Assembly: GCF_024464655.1 (NCBI RefSeq)
Contig: NZ_JANHAV010000005.1
Span: forward strand, 174,524-238,523
Length of the DNA stretch: 64,000 nucleotides
Origin: Halobellus inordinatus
GTDB lineage: Archaea; Halobacteriota; Halobacteria; Halobacteriales; Haloferacaceae
Direction: 5' to 3'
This document shows positions 26,079 to 35,671 of the stretch, one piece after another. A program made the translations under genes and the position numbers. Below the pieces are notes generated by a model. The model was given only the letters and a program-made list of their open reading frames with translations, searched no databases and was not told where the DNA came from. Every line of letters begins with the position of its first letter. The first letter of the stretch is position 1.

Positions 26079-27232
26079 TCTTTAACTATCTCCGCGCGCC
26101 CCCGAGTCATCAGGAAGATCCCGAGGCACTCTTCGAGGGATTGCTCTCCCTCCTCGATAGTAAACGTGTCGCCGTCGAACGTCGTCGGGCCGGGGTCGGT
26201 GACGTTCACTTCGATCTCGTGCCCCCGGAATCGGTCCGGGATCGCGTCTTCCAGCGGCCTGAAATCGTCGAGTTCCGCGCGATCCAGCGGCATCACAGTC
26301 AGCCCCGAGCCACCGTGGAGACTCCCCGGGAGACGGATGAGCCGCTTCGTGTCCGTCGTCACCGGCTCGTCGATCGGTGCCGTCTCCGAATCGACGGCCT
26401 CGGCCGTGAGCGCGTCGACGAGGATGCGAGTCCCCGGACCCCCGGCCTCGACGTTGCCCTCGCGGATCGCCTCGAAGTTGTGCTGGATCTGCCCCAGGAT
26501 CGTCTGTGCTCGGCCCTCGCCGATGCCGTCGAGTTCCTGGAGTCGGTCGAGCGCGTCCGCCTCGTCCATCTCGCGGAGCGATTCCGCCAGGTCGACGAGG
26601 CGGGAGTGGACGCGCGCGCCCCAGCCACCGCGACGGCGGAGCACGCGTCGGGTCGTGCCGCGGTTGGATTCGGTGTCGATGAGGCCATCGACGTCCAGGT
26701 CGATCGCGCGGACGTAATCGACGATTTCGCGACGCGCCTCGCTGTCGAGGCCTCTGACGGACGGGTCGCGGACGTGGACGTGGTAGCCGCGGCCGCCGGA
26801 GAAGACGACTTCGGTCTCCTCGAAGTCGAAGTCGTCGTCGATGAACGACAGGAGGTTCAGCAGTTCGTCCTTGCAGGCCGCGAGCATCTCCGCGTAGGAG
26901 GTCTCCTCGGGGTCGACGCCCGGGAGGTGGTCGGCGTCGAGGTCGAAGACGAGGTCCGCAGACTGCCAGCCCTTCTCGTCCATCGAGTTCGCGCCGGGGT
27001 CCGAAAACCGGGCCGACGAGAAGTATACGTGGCGCGGAGCCGTGCGGTGGAGAAAATCGCCCAGATCGCCCACGTCGAGCAGCGACTGGTGACGGATCAT
27101 CGTCGTCGCCCCGGCGCTCCAGGGGATGTGGCCCCACTCGCGGCGCTCGGCGGCGGGCGGGAGGGAGACGTCGCTACGGCGGTAGTAATCGCCGAATCGG
27201 CCTTCGAGATAGGTCCGCGTGCGCGCCTCCAT
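26075..27232 (-). CDS. priS: DNA primase small (catalytic) subunit
   Basis: 385 residues. PriS makes primers for replication with the large subunit PriL, which is not in this window. The catalytic aspartates are in [12 protein letters not shown] (D97 and D99), followed by [11 protein letters not shown] and the basic region [15 protein letters not shown]. Length and motif order match archaeal-eukaryotic primases. It is the first gene of the priS-GINS operon; a MITE lies about 100 bases upstream of its start. Confidence 0.95.
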   Translation of the reverse strand: MEARTRTYLEGRFGDYYRRSDVSLPPAAERREWGHIPWSAGATTMIRHQSLLDVGDLGDFLHRTAPRHVYFSSARFSDPGANSMDEKGWQSADLVFDLDADHLPGVDPEETSYAEMLAACKDELLNLLSFIDDDFDFEETEVVFSGGRGYHVHVRDPSVRGLDSEARREIVDYVRAIDLDVDGLIDTESNRGTTRRVLRRRGGWGARVHSRLVDLAESLREMDEADALDRLQELDGIGEGRAQTILGQIQHNFEAIREGNVEAGGPGTRILVDALTAEAVDSETAPIDEPVTTDTKRLIRLPGSLHGGSGLTVMPLDRAELDDFRPLEDAIPDRFRGHEIEVNVTDPGPTTFDGDTFTIEEGEQSLEECLGIFLMTRGRAEIVKE

Positions 27233-27330
27233 CGGTCGATGGCGATAACACAGGGACTCCTAAAGCGGTTGCGTCTCGCCGACGGCGGCACGGGACTCGT
27301 GACGCGCCGGGCGGGACGTGGGACGGTTCA

Positions 27331-27409
27331 TACTGTCGGACAGAAGTTCGTGAATGATGTTGGCGCCCACGGGGTGCCGATACTTTTCACATCGTTCTGT
27401 CCGACAGTA
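27331..27409 (-). mobile_element. MITE copy B, 79 bp, inverted, with TCA target duplication
   Basis: Same inverted ends as copy A. Its reverse complement aligns along its whole length with copies A and C. TCA flanks both sides (27328-27330, 27410-27412). The right duplication is the complement of the trmB stop TGA, so this copy also sits exactly at a stop codon. It follows trmB and precedes priS's upstream region. Confidence 0.88.
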
Positions 27410-28468
27410 TCAGAACTGCTCGCGCTCGGGGACGCCGTCGCGGCCGAGGATGATCTCTTGAGCTTCGACGTCTTCGAGCGCGGCGACGAGTCCGCCGACT
27501 TCGAGGACGCCGTCGTCCGTCTTGAGGCGAAGCGAGGCGACTTCTTCGGTCTCCTCGAACGTCGTCGTCTCGACTTCTCCTTCGATGATCACCGGATCTC
27601 CCGTCTCGATGTCGCGGCCCGTGATCGACGCGTAGAACGGACCGTCGAGTTCGCGGACGTCCTTCACGGCGCGGCGGATCGACGCGTAACGGCGGGGGAA
27701 CGGGCGGCGCTTGCCGTCGGTGACGAGGGTCTCCGCGGTCGACCAGAGGACGGTCCCGAAGAAGCCCGAGACGAGGAATCCGAGCGCCGAGCGGTTGAAG
27801 ATGACGCCGTAGCGGTCACGGTCGTCGCGAAGCGCGTCCTGAGTCGCATAGATCGAGTAGTTGCCGTCGGCGACGGCGAGCACCGGCGAGGTGATGCCGC
27901 GGCGGGCGCGGGCGACCGTCGCGACTTCCTGGTAGTCGAACTCCGAGGGGTCCGGTGCGCGCGAGGCCGGCGTCACGAGCAGGTCGATGCTCACGCCGTC
28001 GTCAAGGGCGGCGGCGAGATCGTCGCGGAAGCGGCGGAGCAGATCGGGAGTGAGAGAGAGCACCAGTTCGTACTCGGCGTCCTCGATGATCTCCTCGAAG
28101 TAGCGCAGGATCGTCGAGCGCGACTTGACAAGCGAGACGGCTTCGGTATCTCGCGCCGGGGCAGTATAGCGAGCCTCCAGTTCGGAGACGAGGTCGTCGA
28201 GCGACTGCTGGACGTTGCCGAAGGCGTCGTCGGGCGCGACCGCGACGATCTTCATCGGCCGCGACTCACGAAGTTCGACGAGGCCGCGGTCCGAAAGGCT
28301 GCGGACGGTGTCGTACACTCTCGGCTGCGGGATCTCGGTTCGGTCGGCGATCTCGGAGGCGGTCAGTTCGCCGTGTTCGAGCACGGCCAGATACGCCTCG
28401 ATCTCGTATTCGCCGAGATTGAAGCGCTCTCCGACCCGCTCCAGCGTCGTGCGGAGTTCGTCTGCCAT
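27410..28468 (-). CDS. trmB: TrmB-family sugar-responsive transcription regulator
   Basis: 352 residues from the ATG at 28466-28468. The N-terminal winged helix (about 1-80: [20 protein letters not shown], then [20 protein letters not shown]) is TrmB type. A coiled segment and a sugar-binding/effector domain follow, containing [20 protein letters not shown] and the C-terminal beta-rich part. In Halobacterium and Haloferax TrmB controls gluconeogenesis and other metabolic genes in response to glucose. Identity as the orthologue is likely but not proven. Its stop codon is duplicated by a MITE. Confidence 0.85.
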   Translation of the reverse strand: MADELRTTLERVGERFNLGEYEIEAYLAVLEHGELTASEIADRTEIPQPRVYDTVRSLSDRGLVELRESRPMKIVAVAPDDAFGNVQQSLDDLVSELEARYTAPARDTEAVSLVKSRSTILRYFEEIIEDAEYELVLSLTPDLLRRFRDDLAAALDDGVSIDLLVTPASRAPDPSEFDYQEVATVARARRGITSPVLAVADGNYSIYATQDALRDDRDRYGVIFNRSALGFLVSGFFGTVLWSTAETLVTDGKRRPFPRRYASIRRAVKDVRELDGPFYASITGRDIETGDPVIIEGEVETTTFEETEEVASLRLKTDDGVLEVGGLVAALEDVEAQEIILGRDGVPEREQF

Positions 28469-28611
28469 ACGTGGGCCTCTCGCCCCGTTCACTTACCATT
28501 TACTATTGTTCGAGTAGCACAGTGTTTCGGAACAGGGTTGCATCCGGCCGCACGCGGCTGAGTCGGTCGCGTTTCCCCAACCGGTCGACCACTGCGTGCC
28601 AGGCAGATCGG

Positions 28612-29352
28612 TCACATATACATCCTGTCTTCGGGGAGATCGTCGTCACGCGCCTGCATTCGATCTGCGAGTTCGGCGTAGTACTGCTCGACTTCGGCCG
28701 CGAACGCTTCGAGCGGCTCGGAATCGATGTCGATGCCGTACACGTCTCCGACCGTCTCGACCAGGCGGATCGCGGCCTCGACGTCCGGGACCTGCGCGTG
28801 GACGGGCGTGACGAACGTACAGACTCCGAGTGGCGAGTCGAGGCCGCGTTCGATGAGCGCAGCGTTGGTCCCGTCGAGAAAACCCTGCCCCATCGGCGGT
28901 ATCGACCCGTCGGCGAGTCGACGCTCGCGATAGTCGTCGGTCGCGATGTAGTACGTTCGGTGTTCGTTCGGGCCGTGTGGGATGGGGACGCCCGAGAGGA
29001 TAGCCACCTCGCGGACGCCGTTCGCTTCGGTCCAATCGAGGATCACGTCGGCGAACGTCCGGCCGGCCCCCACGGGGACGAACAGTTCTCCGACCAGAAC
29101 GCTCACCTCGAGGTCGTCGCGGGAGAACAGCCGCGTGTGGTGTCGTGGACGCCCCTCCTCGAACGGCGTCACCGTCGGCAGGCCCTCCGCGGAGAGGTGC
29201 CCCTGCTCGTTCAGTTCGAGGTGGTCGACGAGGTAGTCGACGGCGGTCAACCCCGCGAGGCCGAACGACGAAAAGCCCGCGAGGAGCGTCTCGCTCGGCT
29301 CGGTGTCGTGAGTGATCGTGAAATCCGGCTGTAGTGGCGGGGGATCGGCCAT
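28612..29352 (-). CDS. PAC2-family protein (proteasome assembly chaperone-like)
   Basis: 246 residues from the ATG at 29350-29352; the frame extends upstream but homologues begin here. PAC2 proteins in eukaryotes help build the 20S proteasome; archaeal members of this ATP-grasp-neighbour group (often called PbaA/PbaB-like) are of unclear function. Conserved elements are LLAGFSSFGLAGLTAVDYL, VAILSGVPIPHG and TFVTPVHAQVPDVEAAIRLV. It is divergent from the MscS gene at 29456. Confidence 0.85.
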   Translation of the reverse strand: MADPPPLQPDFTITHDTEPSETLLAGFSSFGLAGLTAVDYLVDHLELNEQGHLSAEGLPTVTPFEEGRPRHHTRLFSRDDLEVSVLVGELFVPVGAGRTFADVILDWTEANGVREVAILSGVPIPHGPNEHRTYYIATDDYRERRLADGSIPPMGQGFLDGTNAALIERGLDSPLGVCTFVTPVHAQVPDVEAAIRLVETVGDVYGIDIDSEPLEAFAAEVEQYYAELADRMQARDDDLPEDRMYM

Positions 29353-29455
29353 ACTGAGTGTGATGGTAACATACCTCTTATGATTTTCTCGCAGACGACG
29401 CCTGCGCCGCCCTCGGGAAGAACGCTTATGCTTCGCCCCCGTCGTGGACGCAGAT

Positions 29456-30598
29456 ATGCAGTCGGCGACGACGTCCACGGGAACGCCGGTACCGACCCCT
29501 ACGCCGTCCGTCGGCGAATCGCTCGGAGGCGTCGTCCCCCAGTGGCTTCAGTTTCCTGGCTGGCGGTGGGTGTTGGCCGCGCTGATCCTCGGATTCGGGA
29601 TCCTCCTCTCACGATACGTCGTCCGACTCGTCGGGCGCTCCGTCGCAAGACAGTTCCGCCGACAGAGTGTCGCGCAGATGGTCTTGCGGCTGATCCGGGT
29701 TGGGGTGGTCATCATCACGCTCGGCGTCGCCGCCAGCGTCCTCGGGCTGGAGATCGGTGATCTCGTCCTCTCGGTGACGGTTTTCTCGGCCGTCCTCGGT
29801 ATCGTGCTCGCGCCGATCGTCGGGAGCATCATCAACGGGCTGTTCATCCTCGCCGACCAGCCGTACGAGATCGGGGATCTGATCGAGTTAGACGACGGCC
29901 GGCGCGCGTTCGTCGACGAGATCACGATCCGCTACACGAAGCTGTTTACCCTCGATAACACGTTCCTCGTCATTCCGAACTCCGCGATCCGTGATCACTT
30001 CGTGACGAACTACTCCGCGGAAGACGAACGCGTCCGCCTCAGTCTTGACGTCCTCGTCACCTACGGATCCGATACCAAACACGCCCGGAAGTTGATGCGG
30101 CGCGCCGCCGCCAGAGACGACGAGGTCATCGAGGGCGGACCGGACATCCGGATCGGAAGTGCCCGGTATCCCGCCCGTCCGACGGTCCTCCGGTCGGCCT
30201 TCGGTGACGACGGCGTCGTCCTCACGCTCCGCTACTGGGCACAGAAGCCCTACAAGATCCCGACCATAGAGTCGCGGGTCCGCGACCGGATCTGGGACAC
30301 CTTCCACGAGGCCGACGCCGACATCGAGTTCGCCTATCCGCACCGGCACCTGGTCTTCGACGACACCAGCGGGACGCTCGACGCGCGAGTGAGCGGGCAA
30401 CGCGGGCCGCTGGACGGACGCGAAGCAGGCGGCAGAGTCGCACGCGGCGGGGAGGTAACTGGTGGAGAAGCAAGCGGTAGCGGCGACGAACGGAGCGCAA
30501 TTGAGCACGCCGCAGTCGAGCGGGGGGCAGTCGACGAACCCACCACCGAGACCGACGCGACCGACGACACAGACGAGTCGTCAGCCGACGACGCATAG
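29456..30598 (+). CDS. MscS-family mechanosensitive channel, short form
   Basis: 380 residues; the ATG at 29456 is 25-30 bases after a TATA-like gcttatgc. Three hydrophobic segments (about 36-57, 75-100, 103-133) precede the beta domain motif QPYEIGDLIELDDG and FLVIPNSAIRDHF. The C-terminal 80 residues are a low-complexity tail rich in Gly, Glu, Thr and Asp (TTETDATDDTDESSADD). It is shorter in its membrane part than the channel at 8406, nearer to classic three-helix MscS. Confidence 0.9.
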   Translation: MQSATTSTGTPVPTPTPSVGESLGGVVPQWLQFPGWRWVLAALILGFGILLSRYVVRLVGRSVARQFRRQSVAQMVLRLIRVGVVIITLGVAASVLGLEIGDLVLSVTVFSAVLGIVLAPIVGSIINGLFILADQPYEIGDLIELDDGRRAFVDEITIRYTKLFTLDNTFLVIPNSAIRDHFVTNYSAEDERVRLSLDVLVTYGSDTKHARKLMRRAAARDDEVIEGGPDIRIGSARYPARPTVLRSAFGDDGVVLTLRYWAQKPYKIPTIESRVRDRIWDTFHEADADIEFAYPHRHLVFDDTSGTLDARVSGQRGPLDGREAGGRVARGGEVTGGEASGSGDERSAIEHAAVERGAVDEPTTETDATDDTDESSADDA

Positions 30599-30631
30599 GA
30601 GACGCGTCGGGCCGTCCGAACACGTCGTCCG

Positions 30632-31039
30632 CTACTCGTCGTCGCGGACGGTAATCACCGTACAGTCGAGCTTCTCGCGGAGGTACGACTCGATGTCGGG
30701 GTCATCGAGGAACCGGCGAAGCATCGTCCGCCACCGGCTCGCCTGCTTCGAGCCGATGACAACGACGTCCGCCTCGTCGGCCGCGATCTCTTCGAGGATC
30801 GTCTCCTCGACGAGAAAGCCCCGACGAACGACGTAGCGCGTGCGTTCGAGCGGCCCGAACGACGCTTCGACGGCGCGCTTCAGTTCGGCGCGGGTCACGC
30901 CGCGGTTCTCCTGATAGAGGTCGACGTGGAGGACCGTCAACTCGGCCTCCCGGTCCTTGGCGATCCGAATAGCCTCCGAGAGCGTCGCTCGCGAGTGCTT
31001 CGACAGCGGATACCGGACGGGAACCACGACGCGCGTCAT
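30632..31039 (-). CDS. Universal stress protein (UspA family)
   Basis: 135 residues from the ATG at 31037-31039. The fold starts MTRVVVPVRYPLSKHSRATL and ends with ADVVVIGSKQASRWRTMLRR...; the usual ATP-binding G2xG9GS loop is altered, so nucleotide binding is uncertain. Usp proteins help cells withstand stress by unknown means. It lies between the MscS gene (convergent) and the 5'-nucleotidase-like gene. Confidence 0.85.
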   Translation of the reverse strand: MTRVVVPVRYPLSKHSRATLSEAIRIAKDREAELTVLHVDLYQENRGVTRAELKRAVEASFGPLERTRYVVRRGFLVEETILEEIAADEADVVVIGSKQASRWRTMLRRFLDDPDIESYLREKLDCTVITVRDDE

Positions 31040-31142
31040 CGTCGGATCTGACGCCCCCACGGCTCCTGAACGTTTTCACTCCGGAGGGTTTCGCGGCCGC
31101 GACCGTCTCGAAAGCGCCGACGCAGTCCCTCGGTCGCGGCCG

Positions 31143-32537
31143 TCATTCGTCCGTTCCTGTGGGCGTCGTTCGACCGTCCGAAACGCGCTCGATCCGCCCG
31201 TCGACCGTCCCGTCGATGCCGAACTCACGAGCGTACGCGGCGAGGACCTCGAACTGGATGTCGCCCTCGCCGGCGCGGTGCCGTTCTTCGAGCGTCGGGA
31301 ACTCGTGGTCGGTATGCAAGAGATACGCGGAGGTCGCGATCGTATAGCGCTCCTCTCGGTCGATCGGCTCGCCGCCGACCCGCGCTTCGAGGAGTCCCGT
31401 CGCGTCGTCGTCCCACCGGAGTTCCGCCCCGGAGACGTGGCCGTGCCACCACTCGGGTTCGCCGAAGTCGACGACCGCCGCCGCCGACTCGCGGAAGACC
31501 TCCCAGAGTTCTGCGCCGGTGAGTTCCGCGCGGACGACGCGTTCCTCGAAGGGAATGACGCTCACGAGGTCAGCGACGGTGACGTCGCCCGAGAGTGGCG
31601 GACCGTCACGGATCCCGCCGCTGTTCTGGAGGCCGACGTCGGCCTCCAGGGACCACCGGTAGGCGTCGGCGACGAAGTTGCCGATTCGGGCCTCGCCGCC
31701 GAACACCGTCGGTTCGCTGCGGTCGATCGGCTGGTCGACGTGGGCGACGACCTCGTCGAGTCCGGCGGCGTCGACGCGCCCCTGGAGTGCGGACACGACG
31801 TCGTCGGCAACGGGGGCGTCGGCGGTCTCGTGGCGTTCGACGTCGATCGACCCTGACTCCTCGAGCGTTACCTCGAAGACGACGCGGCCGTTCGCGCCCG
31901 GACGGAGCAACAGCGTCTCGTCGACCCACTCGCGCCGCTCCGCGTGGACGTGCCCGCCGAGGATCACGTCGACGTCGACGCGGCGCGCGAGGTCGTCGTC
32001 GCCGCCGCCGAGATGTGAGAGCGCCACGACGCGGTCGACGCCCGCCGCACGCAGTTCGGCGACGGCCGTCTCGGCGGCCTCGTAGGGATCGCTGAACCGC
32101 AATTCCCCGGCCATCGGGTTGAGCGAGGGCGTCGCGGGGTCGGTGACGCCGACGAAGCCGATCCGGACACCGCCGACCGTCTCGATCGTATGCGGAACGA
32201 CGTCGTCGGCCGCGAAGCGCTCCCCGTCGCTCTCGTAGACGTTCGCCGACACCCACGTCTGGGGCGCGGCGGCGACGAGCGACCGCGTCGCCTCCGGTCC
32301 GTAGTCGAAGTCGTGATTGCCGAAGGTCTCGACGTCGGCGTCGACGGCGCGAAAGAGATCCAACGCCTGTCGGCCCCGTTCGATCAGCGAGAGCACGCCC
32401 GGTGCGGTGTTGTCGCCGCTCCCACAGACGAGCGCATCGCCGCCGGCCAGAGAGCGGAGCGCGCCGGCGAGGCGCCCCACGCGGGTCGGGTCGTCGTAGA
32501 CGTTCTCGACGTCGGAGTAGTGGAGGAGACGCGGCAT
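31143..32537 (-). CDS. 5'-nucleotidase/UshA-like metallophosphatase, no signal peptide
   Basis: 464 residues. The N-terminal calcineurin-like domain has LLHYSDVENVYDDP, SGDNTAPG, FGNHDFDYG and ILGGHVHAERREW, covering the two-metal site. The C-terminal 5'-nucleotidase domain shows VADAYRW, LQNSGGIRDG and YTIATSAYLL. UshA enzymes are normally exported and hydrolyse nucleotides; this one begins directly at the metal motif, so it appears cytoplasmic. The substrate may be a nucleotide or other phosphomonoester. Confidence 0.9.
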   Translation of the reverse strand: MPRLLHYSDVENVYDDPTRVGRLAGALRSLAGGDALVCGSGDNTAPGVLSLIERGRQALDLFRAVDADVETFGNHDFDYGPEATRSLVAAAPQTWVSANVYESDGERFAADDVVPHTIETVGGVRIGFVGVTDPATPSLNPMAGELRFSDPYEAAETAVAELRAAGVDRVVALSHLGGGDDDLARRVDVDVILGGHVHAERREWVDETLLLRPGANGRVVFEVTLEESGSIDVERHETADAPVADDVVSALQGRVDAAGLDEVVAHVDQPIDRSEPTVFGGEARIGNFVADAYRWSLEADVGLQNSGGIRDGPPLSGDVTVADLVSVIPFEERVVRAELTGAELWEVFRESAAAVVDFGEPEWWHGHVSGAELRWDDDATGLLEARVGGEPIDREERYTIATSAYLLHTDHEFPTLEERHRAGEGDIQFEVLAAYAREFGIDGTVDGRIERVSDGRTTPTGTDE

Positions 32538-32638
32538 TCACGCTCTCTGGTGGGGCGACAGAAAAGAAGTCGTCGGTGTGTCGTCTGTGTCGCCACAGTG
32601 GGGTCGTACCGCCGCGCAGGGTGCGACGAACTCGTACG

Positions 32639-32848
32639 CTACTCCGCGCCCTCGCGGAGTTGGAACGCGACGGTGACTTCCGCCTGGTACTCCCGTCCTT
32701 CTACCGAGGCGACCTCGACGCCGAGTTCGTCCACTTCGATCCAGTGTACGTTGTCGAGCGTCTCCTCTGCACGGTCGATCGCGTCGTCGACTGCACCGTC
32801 GAAACTCTCTCCGCTCCGTCCGATTAGTGTTACTTTTTTGAATACCAT
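32639..32848 (-). CDS. Dodecin, flavin-storage protein
   Basis: 69 residues. The sequence [20 protein letters not shown] is very close to Halobacterium salinarum dodecin. The flavin-stacking tryptophan W36 and glutamine Q55 are both in the expected positions. Dodecins form hollow dodecamers; haloarchaeal ones store riboflavin or lumichrome in the dark. It is a single gene with a short upstream T-rich region. Confidence 0.95.
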   Translation of the reverse strand: MVFKKVTLIGRSGESFDGAVDDAIDRAEETLDNVHWIEVDELGVEVASVEGREYQAEVTVAFQLREGAE

Positions 32849-32956
32849 CGCCGTGCGGAAATACAACACGGAGCACGATAAGTCTCGGGGCCGTACGGCG
32901 ACCGCGTTGCACTTCGCTCCCGACTCAGTATTCGTCCGGCCGACGCTGACGACCCG

Positions 32957-33616
32957 CTACCCGACCCGCCGCTCTTCGAGCCGAGCCGTCAGCGCGTCGA
33001 TCACCTCCCCGAGCTGCCTGCTGCCGAAGATGGCGACGAGGATCGCCCCGACGGTGTCGAAGACGAGATCAAGCATCGAGTCTTCGAGCCCGTACTGCGT
33101 GAGGACGCCCTTCGTTCCGGTGTGCGATGCGGCGAGGCCGATCCCGAACTCGATCACCTCCCAGAAGACGCCGAACGCGAGGACGAAGAGCAGGATGAAG
33201 ACGAAGTGAAACCGCGGCGGAAACGAGACCGAATCGGAGTGGATGTCGACCGCGCGGGTCGTCGCGTAGCCGACGGCGGCGACGAGACTGGCCGAGAGGG
33301 CGTGGGTGAGGTGGTCCCACCACCAGACGTTCGCGTAGGGTTTCCCGATCACGGGGATCGTGAGCGTGCCGACTGCGTGGAGAAAAACCGCCGCAGAGAT
33401 CCAAAGCGTCAGCCCGGCGTCCATCGGAATCCCGGCGTCGCGTTCGAGGATGCCAGGGAGAAACGTCACGACGAGCCCGATGAGGGCATTGACGACGACG
33501 CCGCCACTTCGGAGCAGTAAGCCCGCGAGGAGCATCAGCACCAGAAACGCCTGCATCCCGCGGGCGGCCTGTCGTTGGCGACGGTCGGTGATGTGGAGGA
33601 CGTCGCGGATCCTCAT
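32957..33616 (-). CDS. Multi-pass membrane protein (YjdF/DUF2238-like)
   Basis: 219 residues with about six membrane segments. The motif WWDHLTHALSASLVAAVGY and the later FWEVIEFGIGLA with GLEDSMLDLVFDTVGA give conserved charged residues inside helices, the pattern of the YjdF/DUF2238 family. Function unknown. The start overlaps the stop of the next gene upstream by four bases, so the two are translated together. Confidence 0.75.
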   Translation of the reverse strand: MRIRDVLHITDRRQRQAARGMQAFLVLMLLAGLLLRSGGVVVNALIGLVVTFLPGILERDAGIPMDAGLTLWISAAVFLHAVGTLTIPVIGKPYANVWWWDHLTHALSASLVAAVGYATTRAVDIHSDSVSFPPRFHFVFILLFVLAFGVFWEVIEFGIGLAASHTGTKGVLTQYGLEDSMLDLVFDTVGAILVAIFGSRQLGEVIDALTARLEERRVG

Positions 33617-34323
33617 CGGTCATCAGCCTCCTCTGTGGAGACTCCGACCTCGCCTGGGGGCCGCTTCCCCGCGTCCTCATCCGGCCGTGCACCCGGGTCG
33701 CTCTCGGGGATGCGCCGGACGAGACGAGCGTGACGCCGGAAGTAATACTCGAAGAGGACACCCGCGAATATCCCGGCGAACGTCGCGGCCACGAAGTCCC
33801 ACATCAGCGCCTCCTCGATGACGGCCTCGGGGCGGCCGTCGTAGAGGAATCGCGTCCCGAGCAGGACGTCGGAGAGCCAGCGGACGACCGCCCAGATGCC
33901 CGCGGCGGCCATCGTGGTCACGACGACGAACACGACCGCGAAGCGGTGGCTCATCTTCACCCCGGTGAACACGTCGAGCTCGACTGCGATCAGGAGCGCC
34001 ACCGCAGCGACGGCGACGTACGTGACGATCCGGCCGGAGAACGTCATCCCGCCGACGGTCTCGCCGGCGACGAGCGCTCGCGAGACGATTGGGAGGGCCG
34101 CGAGAAGCACGACCTCCCAGGGGAGCATCGCGGTCGGGCTCCGGCGGGCGATGGGTGGCACGAGCGCGACGGCGAGGACGGCAATCGTGAACCCGGCCCA
34201 CTCGTGATCGCCGTCGACGAGCTGTGCGACCGCGGCGACGGCTAAAAACAGGAGGATCGAAGCGGCCAAAGCGGCGTTGAGCCGCCGACTCTCGACGATA
34301 GTCGACAGGCCGGAGTCCGACAT
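33613..34323 (-). CDS. Multi-pass membrane protein, partner of the preceding gene
   Basis: 236 residues from the ATG at 34321-34323. It has six or so hydrophobic segments and a polar C-terminal tail of 35 residues. The segment MWDFVAATFAGIFAGVLFEY resembles the LDLVFDTVGAILVAIF helix of its downstream neighbour, which suggests the two are distant paralogues. They overlap by four bases and probably form a pair or complex. No function is known. Confidence 0.7.
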   Translation of the reverse strand: MSDSGLSTIVESRRLNAALAASILLFLAVAAVAQLVDGDHEWAGFTIAVLAVALVPPIARRSPTAMLPWEVVLLAALPIVSRALVAGETVGGMTFSGRIVTYVAVAAVALLIAVELDVFTGVKMSHRFAVVFVVVTTMAAAGIWAVVRWLSDVLLGTRFLYDGRPEAVIEEALMWDFVAATFAGIFAGVLFEYYFRRHARLVRRIPESDPGARPDEDAGKRPPGEVGVSTEEADDR

Positions 34324-34403
34324 ACCGTCGGGTAGGCGGCTCGGGTACAAAACGGTTCGTGCGGCCGCGGTCGAATCGCTGCGGCCGCAGATCGAATACG
34401 GCG

Positions 34404-34745
34404 CTAGCTAGCGTCCGGAAGGTGGACGTCGTAGTCGCCGTCGTTGTCGACGCCGATCACGGCCCACTCGTAGCTCGGATCGACGCTCGCGAGTCGATTC
34501 TGTACGTCCCCTGTGGCATCTTTCGGTGCGACAAAGCATCGGAATCGATAGTCGTTAGACGGCTCGCCGCCGTCCGCGAGCACGCGGCGTCCACGTAGAT
34601 CTTCGCCGTCCGAAAGCGCCGTGACGCGAACGGTGCGCCACTTTCGCTCGGCGACGAAGTCCGGTCCGTCGCCCGAGACACTGTAGCCCAGCCGACTGAA
34701 GATCGCCCGGGCGTCCTCCGAGGGAGGCATGCTGACAGGGGGCAT
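34404..34745 (-). CDS. Small soluble protein, unknown function (DUF7116-like)
   Basis: 113 residues from the ATG at 34743-34745. A TATA-like gatttatgc about 29 bases upstream favours it over the ATG five codons later. The sequence is mixed alpha/beta with IFSRLGYSVSGDGPDFVAERKW near the start, then RFRCFVAPKDATGDVQNRL, and ends WAVIGVDNDGDYDVHLPDAS. The opening resembles domains that read a modified base or ligand (sharing xFxAERKW), but this is speculative. Confidence 0.65.
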   Translation of the reverse strand: MPPVSMPPSEDARAIFSRLGYSVSGDGPDFVAERKWRTVRVTALSDGEDLRGRRVLADGGEPSNDYRFRCFVAPKDATGDVQNRLASVDPSYEWAVIGVDNDGDYDVHLPDAS

Positions 34746-34844
34746 GTACCTGAGAGTACTGCACCCGACAGCATAAATCTTGTTACGATATGACACACGG
34801 ATGGTCGCGGACGTTTATCTCCCATTGGGAATCAGTTCGCCCGG

Positions 34845-35222
34845 ATGAACTGCCCATCCTGCGGCACGTCGCGTCGGTACCGGTCGGTGCTCTGCTTCGC
34901 TTGTGTGCAAGCGGGCGTGGACCCAACAGAGGTTGCAGGCGGCGACAGCGCGGTCCGCGACCGACTGGAACGCTACTTCGTCGTCTCCGCGCTCAGGTGC
35001 GCCGACTGCGGCGGCCCGCACGAAGCTGTGACTGTCGGTGAAACGTCGTACACTGCCGCCGACTTCGGTATCGACTCTCCCACCGAGTGGGTGCGAGAGA
35101 TGGACAAAGAGGAGGCCTGGATCGCGAAACACGCCTCGGCGGTCGACCGCGCGCTCGACGCGCTCGAACGCGAGTGGCCGACCGCGGTCGCCGCCGTCCG
35201 CGACCGCCGTCGCCCTCGGTGA
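34845..35222 (+). CDS. Zinc-knuckle protein, unknown function
   Basis: 125 residues. The first 70 residues carry MNCPSCG, CFAC and CADCG knuckles, enough for one zinc site and part of another. The C-terminal half is helical (WVREMDKEEAWIAKHASAV) and basic at the end (RDRRRPR). A TATA-like gtttatctcc precedes the ATG by about 30 bases. Its end abuts a tandem duplication. Family not recognised. Confidence 0.65.
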   Translation: MNCPSCGTSRRYRSVLCFACVQAGVDPTEVAGGDSAVRDRLERYFVVSALRCADCGGPHEAVTVGETSYTAADFGIDSPTEWVREMDKEEAWIAKHASAVDRALDALEREWPTAVAAVRDRRRPR

Positions 35223-35238
35223 GGCCGGCCCTGCTCAC

Positions 35239-35354
35239 GCAGACGGAGGGGTCACTCGTGTGCTGCGTCCCACTCGTCGGGCTTTCGGATGTTGCCGCAG
35301 ACGGAGGGGTCACTCGTGTGCTGCGTCCCACTCGTCGGGCTTTCGGATGTTGCC
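35239..35354. repeat. 58-bp perfect tandem duplication at the end of the DUF5816 gene
   Basis: Bases 35239-35296 repeat exactly as 35297-35354. The unit begins gcagacggaggggtcact; the first 7 bases (gcagacg) also follow the second unit at 35355-35361, consistent with slippage between 7-base homologies. The unit contains the last 15 codons and stop of the minus-strand gene, so a second, untranslated gene end lies beyond the stop. Confidence 0.9.
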
Positions 35355-35561
35355 GCAGACGTTGCACTCGATGCGTCCCATCGTGTCCATCGCGTTGTCC
35401 GTCGACTCGCAGTTCGAACAGTAGTAACCCCACCGTTGGTCGTGGTCGGGTGTCGTGTACACGACGAAGAACGGTCCCTTCGCACCCCGGAGCGTTTCCG
35501 TCCGGTCGACGTAGACGGTCTCTCCGTCGGGCGTCTCGACGGGATCGAGTTCGACAGCCAT
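35310..35561 (-). CDS. Zinc-ribbon protein, DUF5816-like
   Basis: 83 residues from the ATG at 35559-35561. An N-terminal part (VELDPVETPDGETVYVDRTE) is followed by a ribbon with YYCSNCES and IECNVCGNIRKPDEW, a CxxC...CxxC site. I recall it as a haloarchaeal DUF5816 family. Function is unknown; a role in transcription or translation would fit the fold. Its last 15 codons are duplicated downstream in tandem. Confidence 0.75.
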   Translation of the reverse strand: MAVELDPVETPDGETVYVDRTETLRGAKGPFFVVYTTPDHDQRWGYYCSNCESTDNAMDTMGRIECNVCGNIRKPDEWDAAHE

Positions 35562-35671
35562 ACCCGCGATTGACGGGGTGTCGGTATAGACCTCACGCTC
35601 GGTCGGGTCGCCGATAGACCGCGGAGCCGTCTCAGACCGGAAACGATGAGTCCCGAAAACAGCCGACGTCG

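Noticed and set aside
26141..28561. 806-codon open frame on the plus strand
   Set aside because: It lies antisense to GINS, priS and trmB, which have clear families; long antisense frames are expected at this GC content.
35252..35596. 114-codon minus-strand frame over the DUF5816 gene
   Set aside because: It arises because the tandem duplication places the final codons in another frame; the 83-residue frame is the conserved one.
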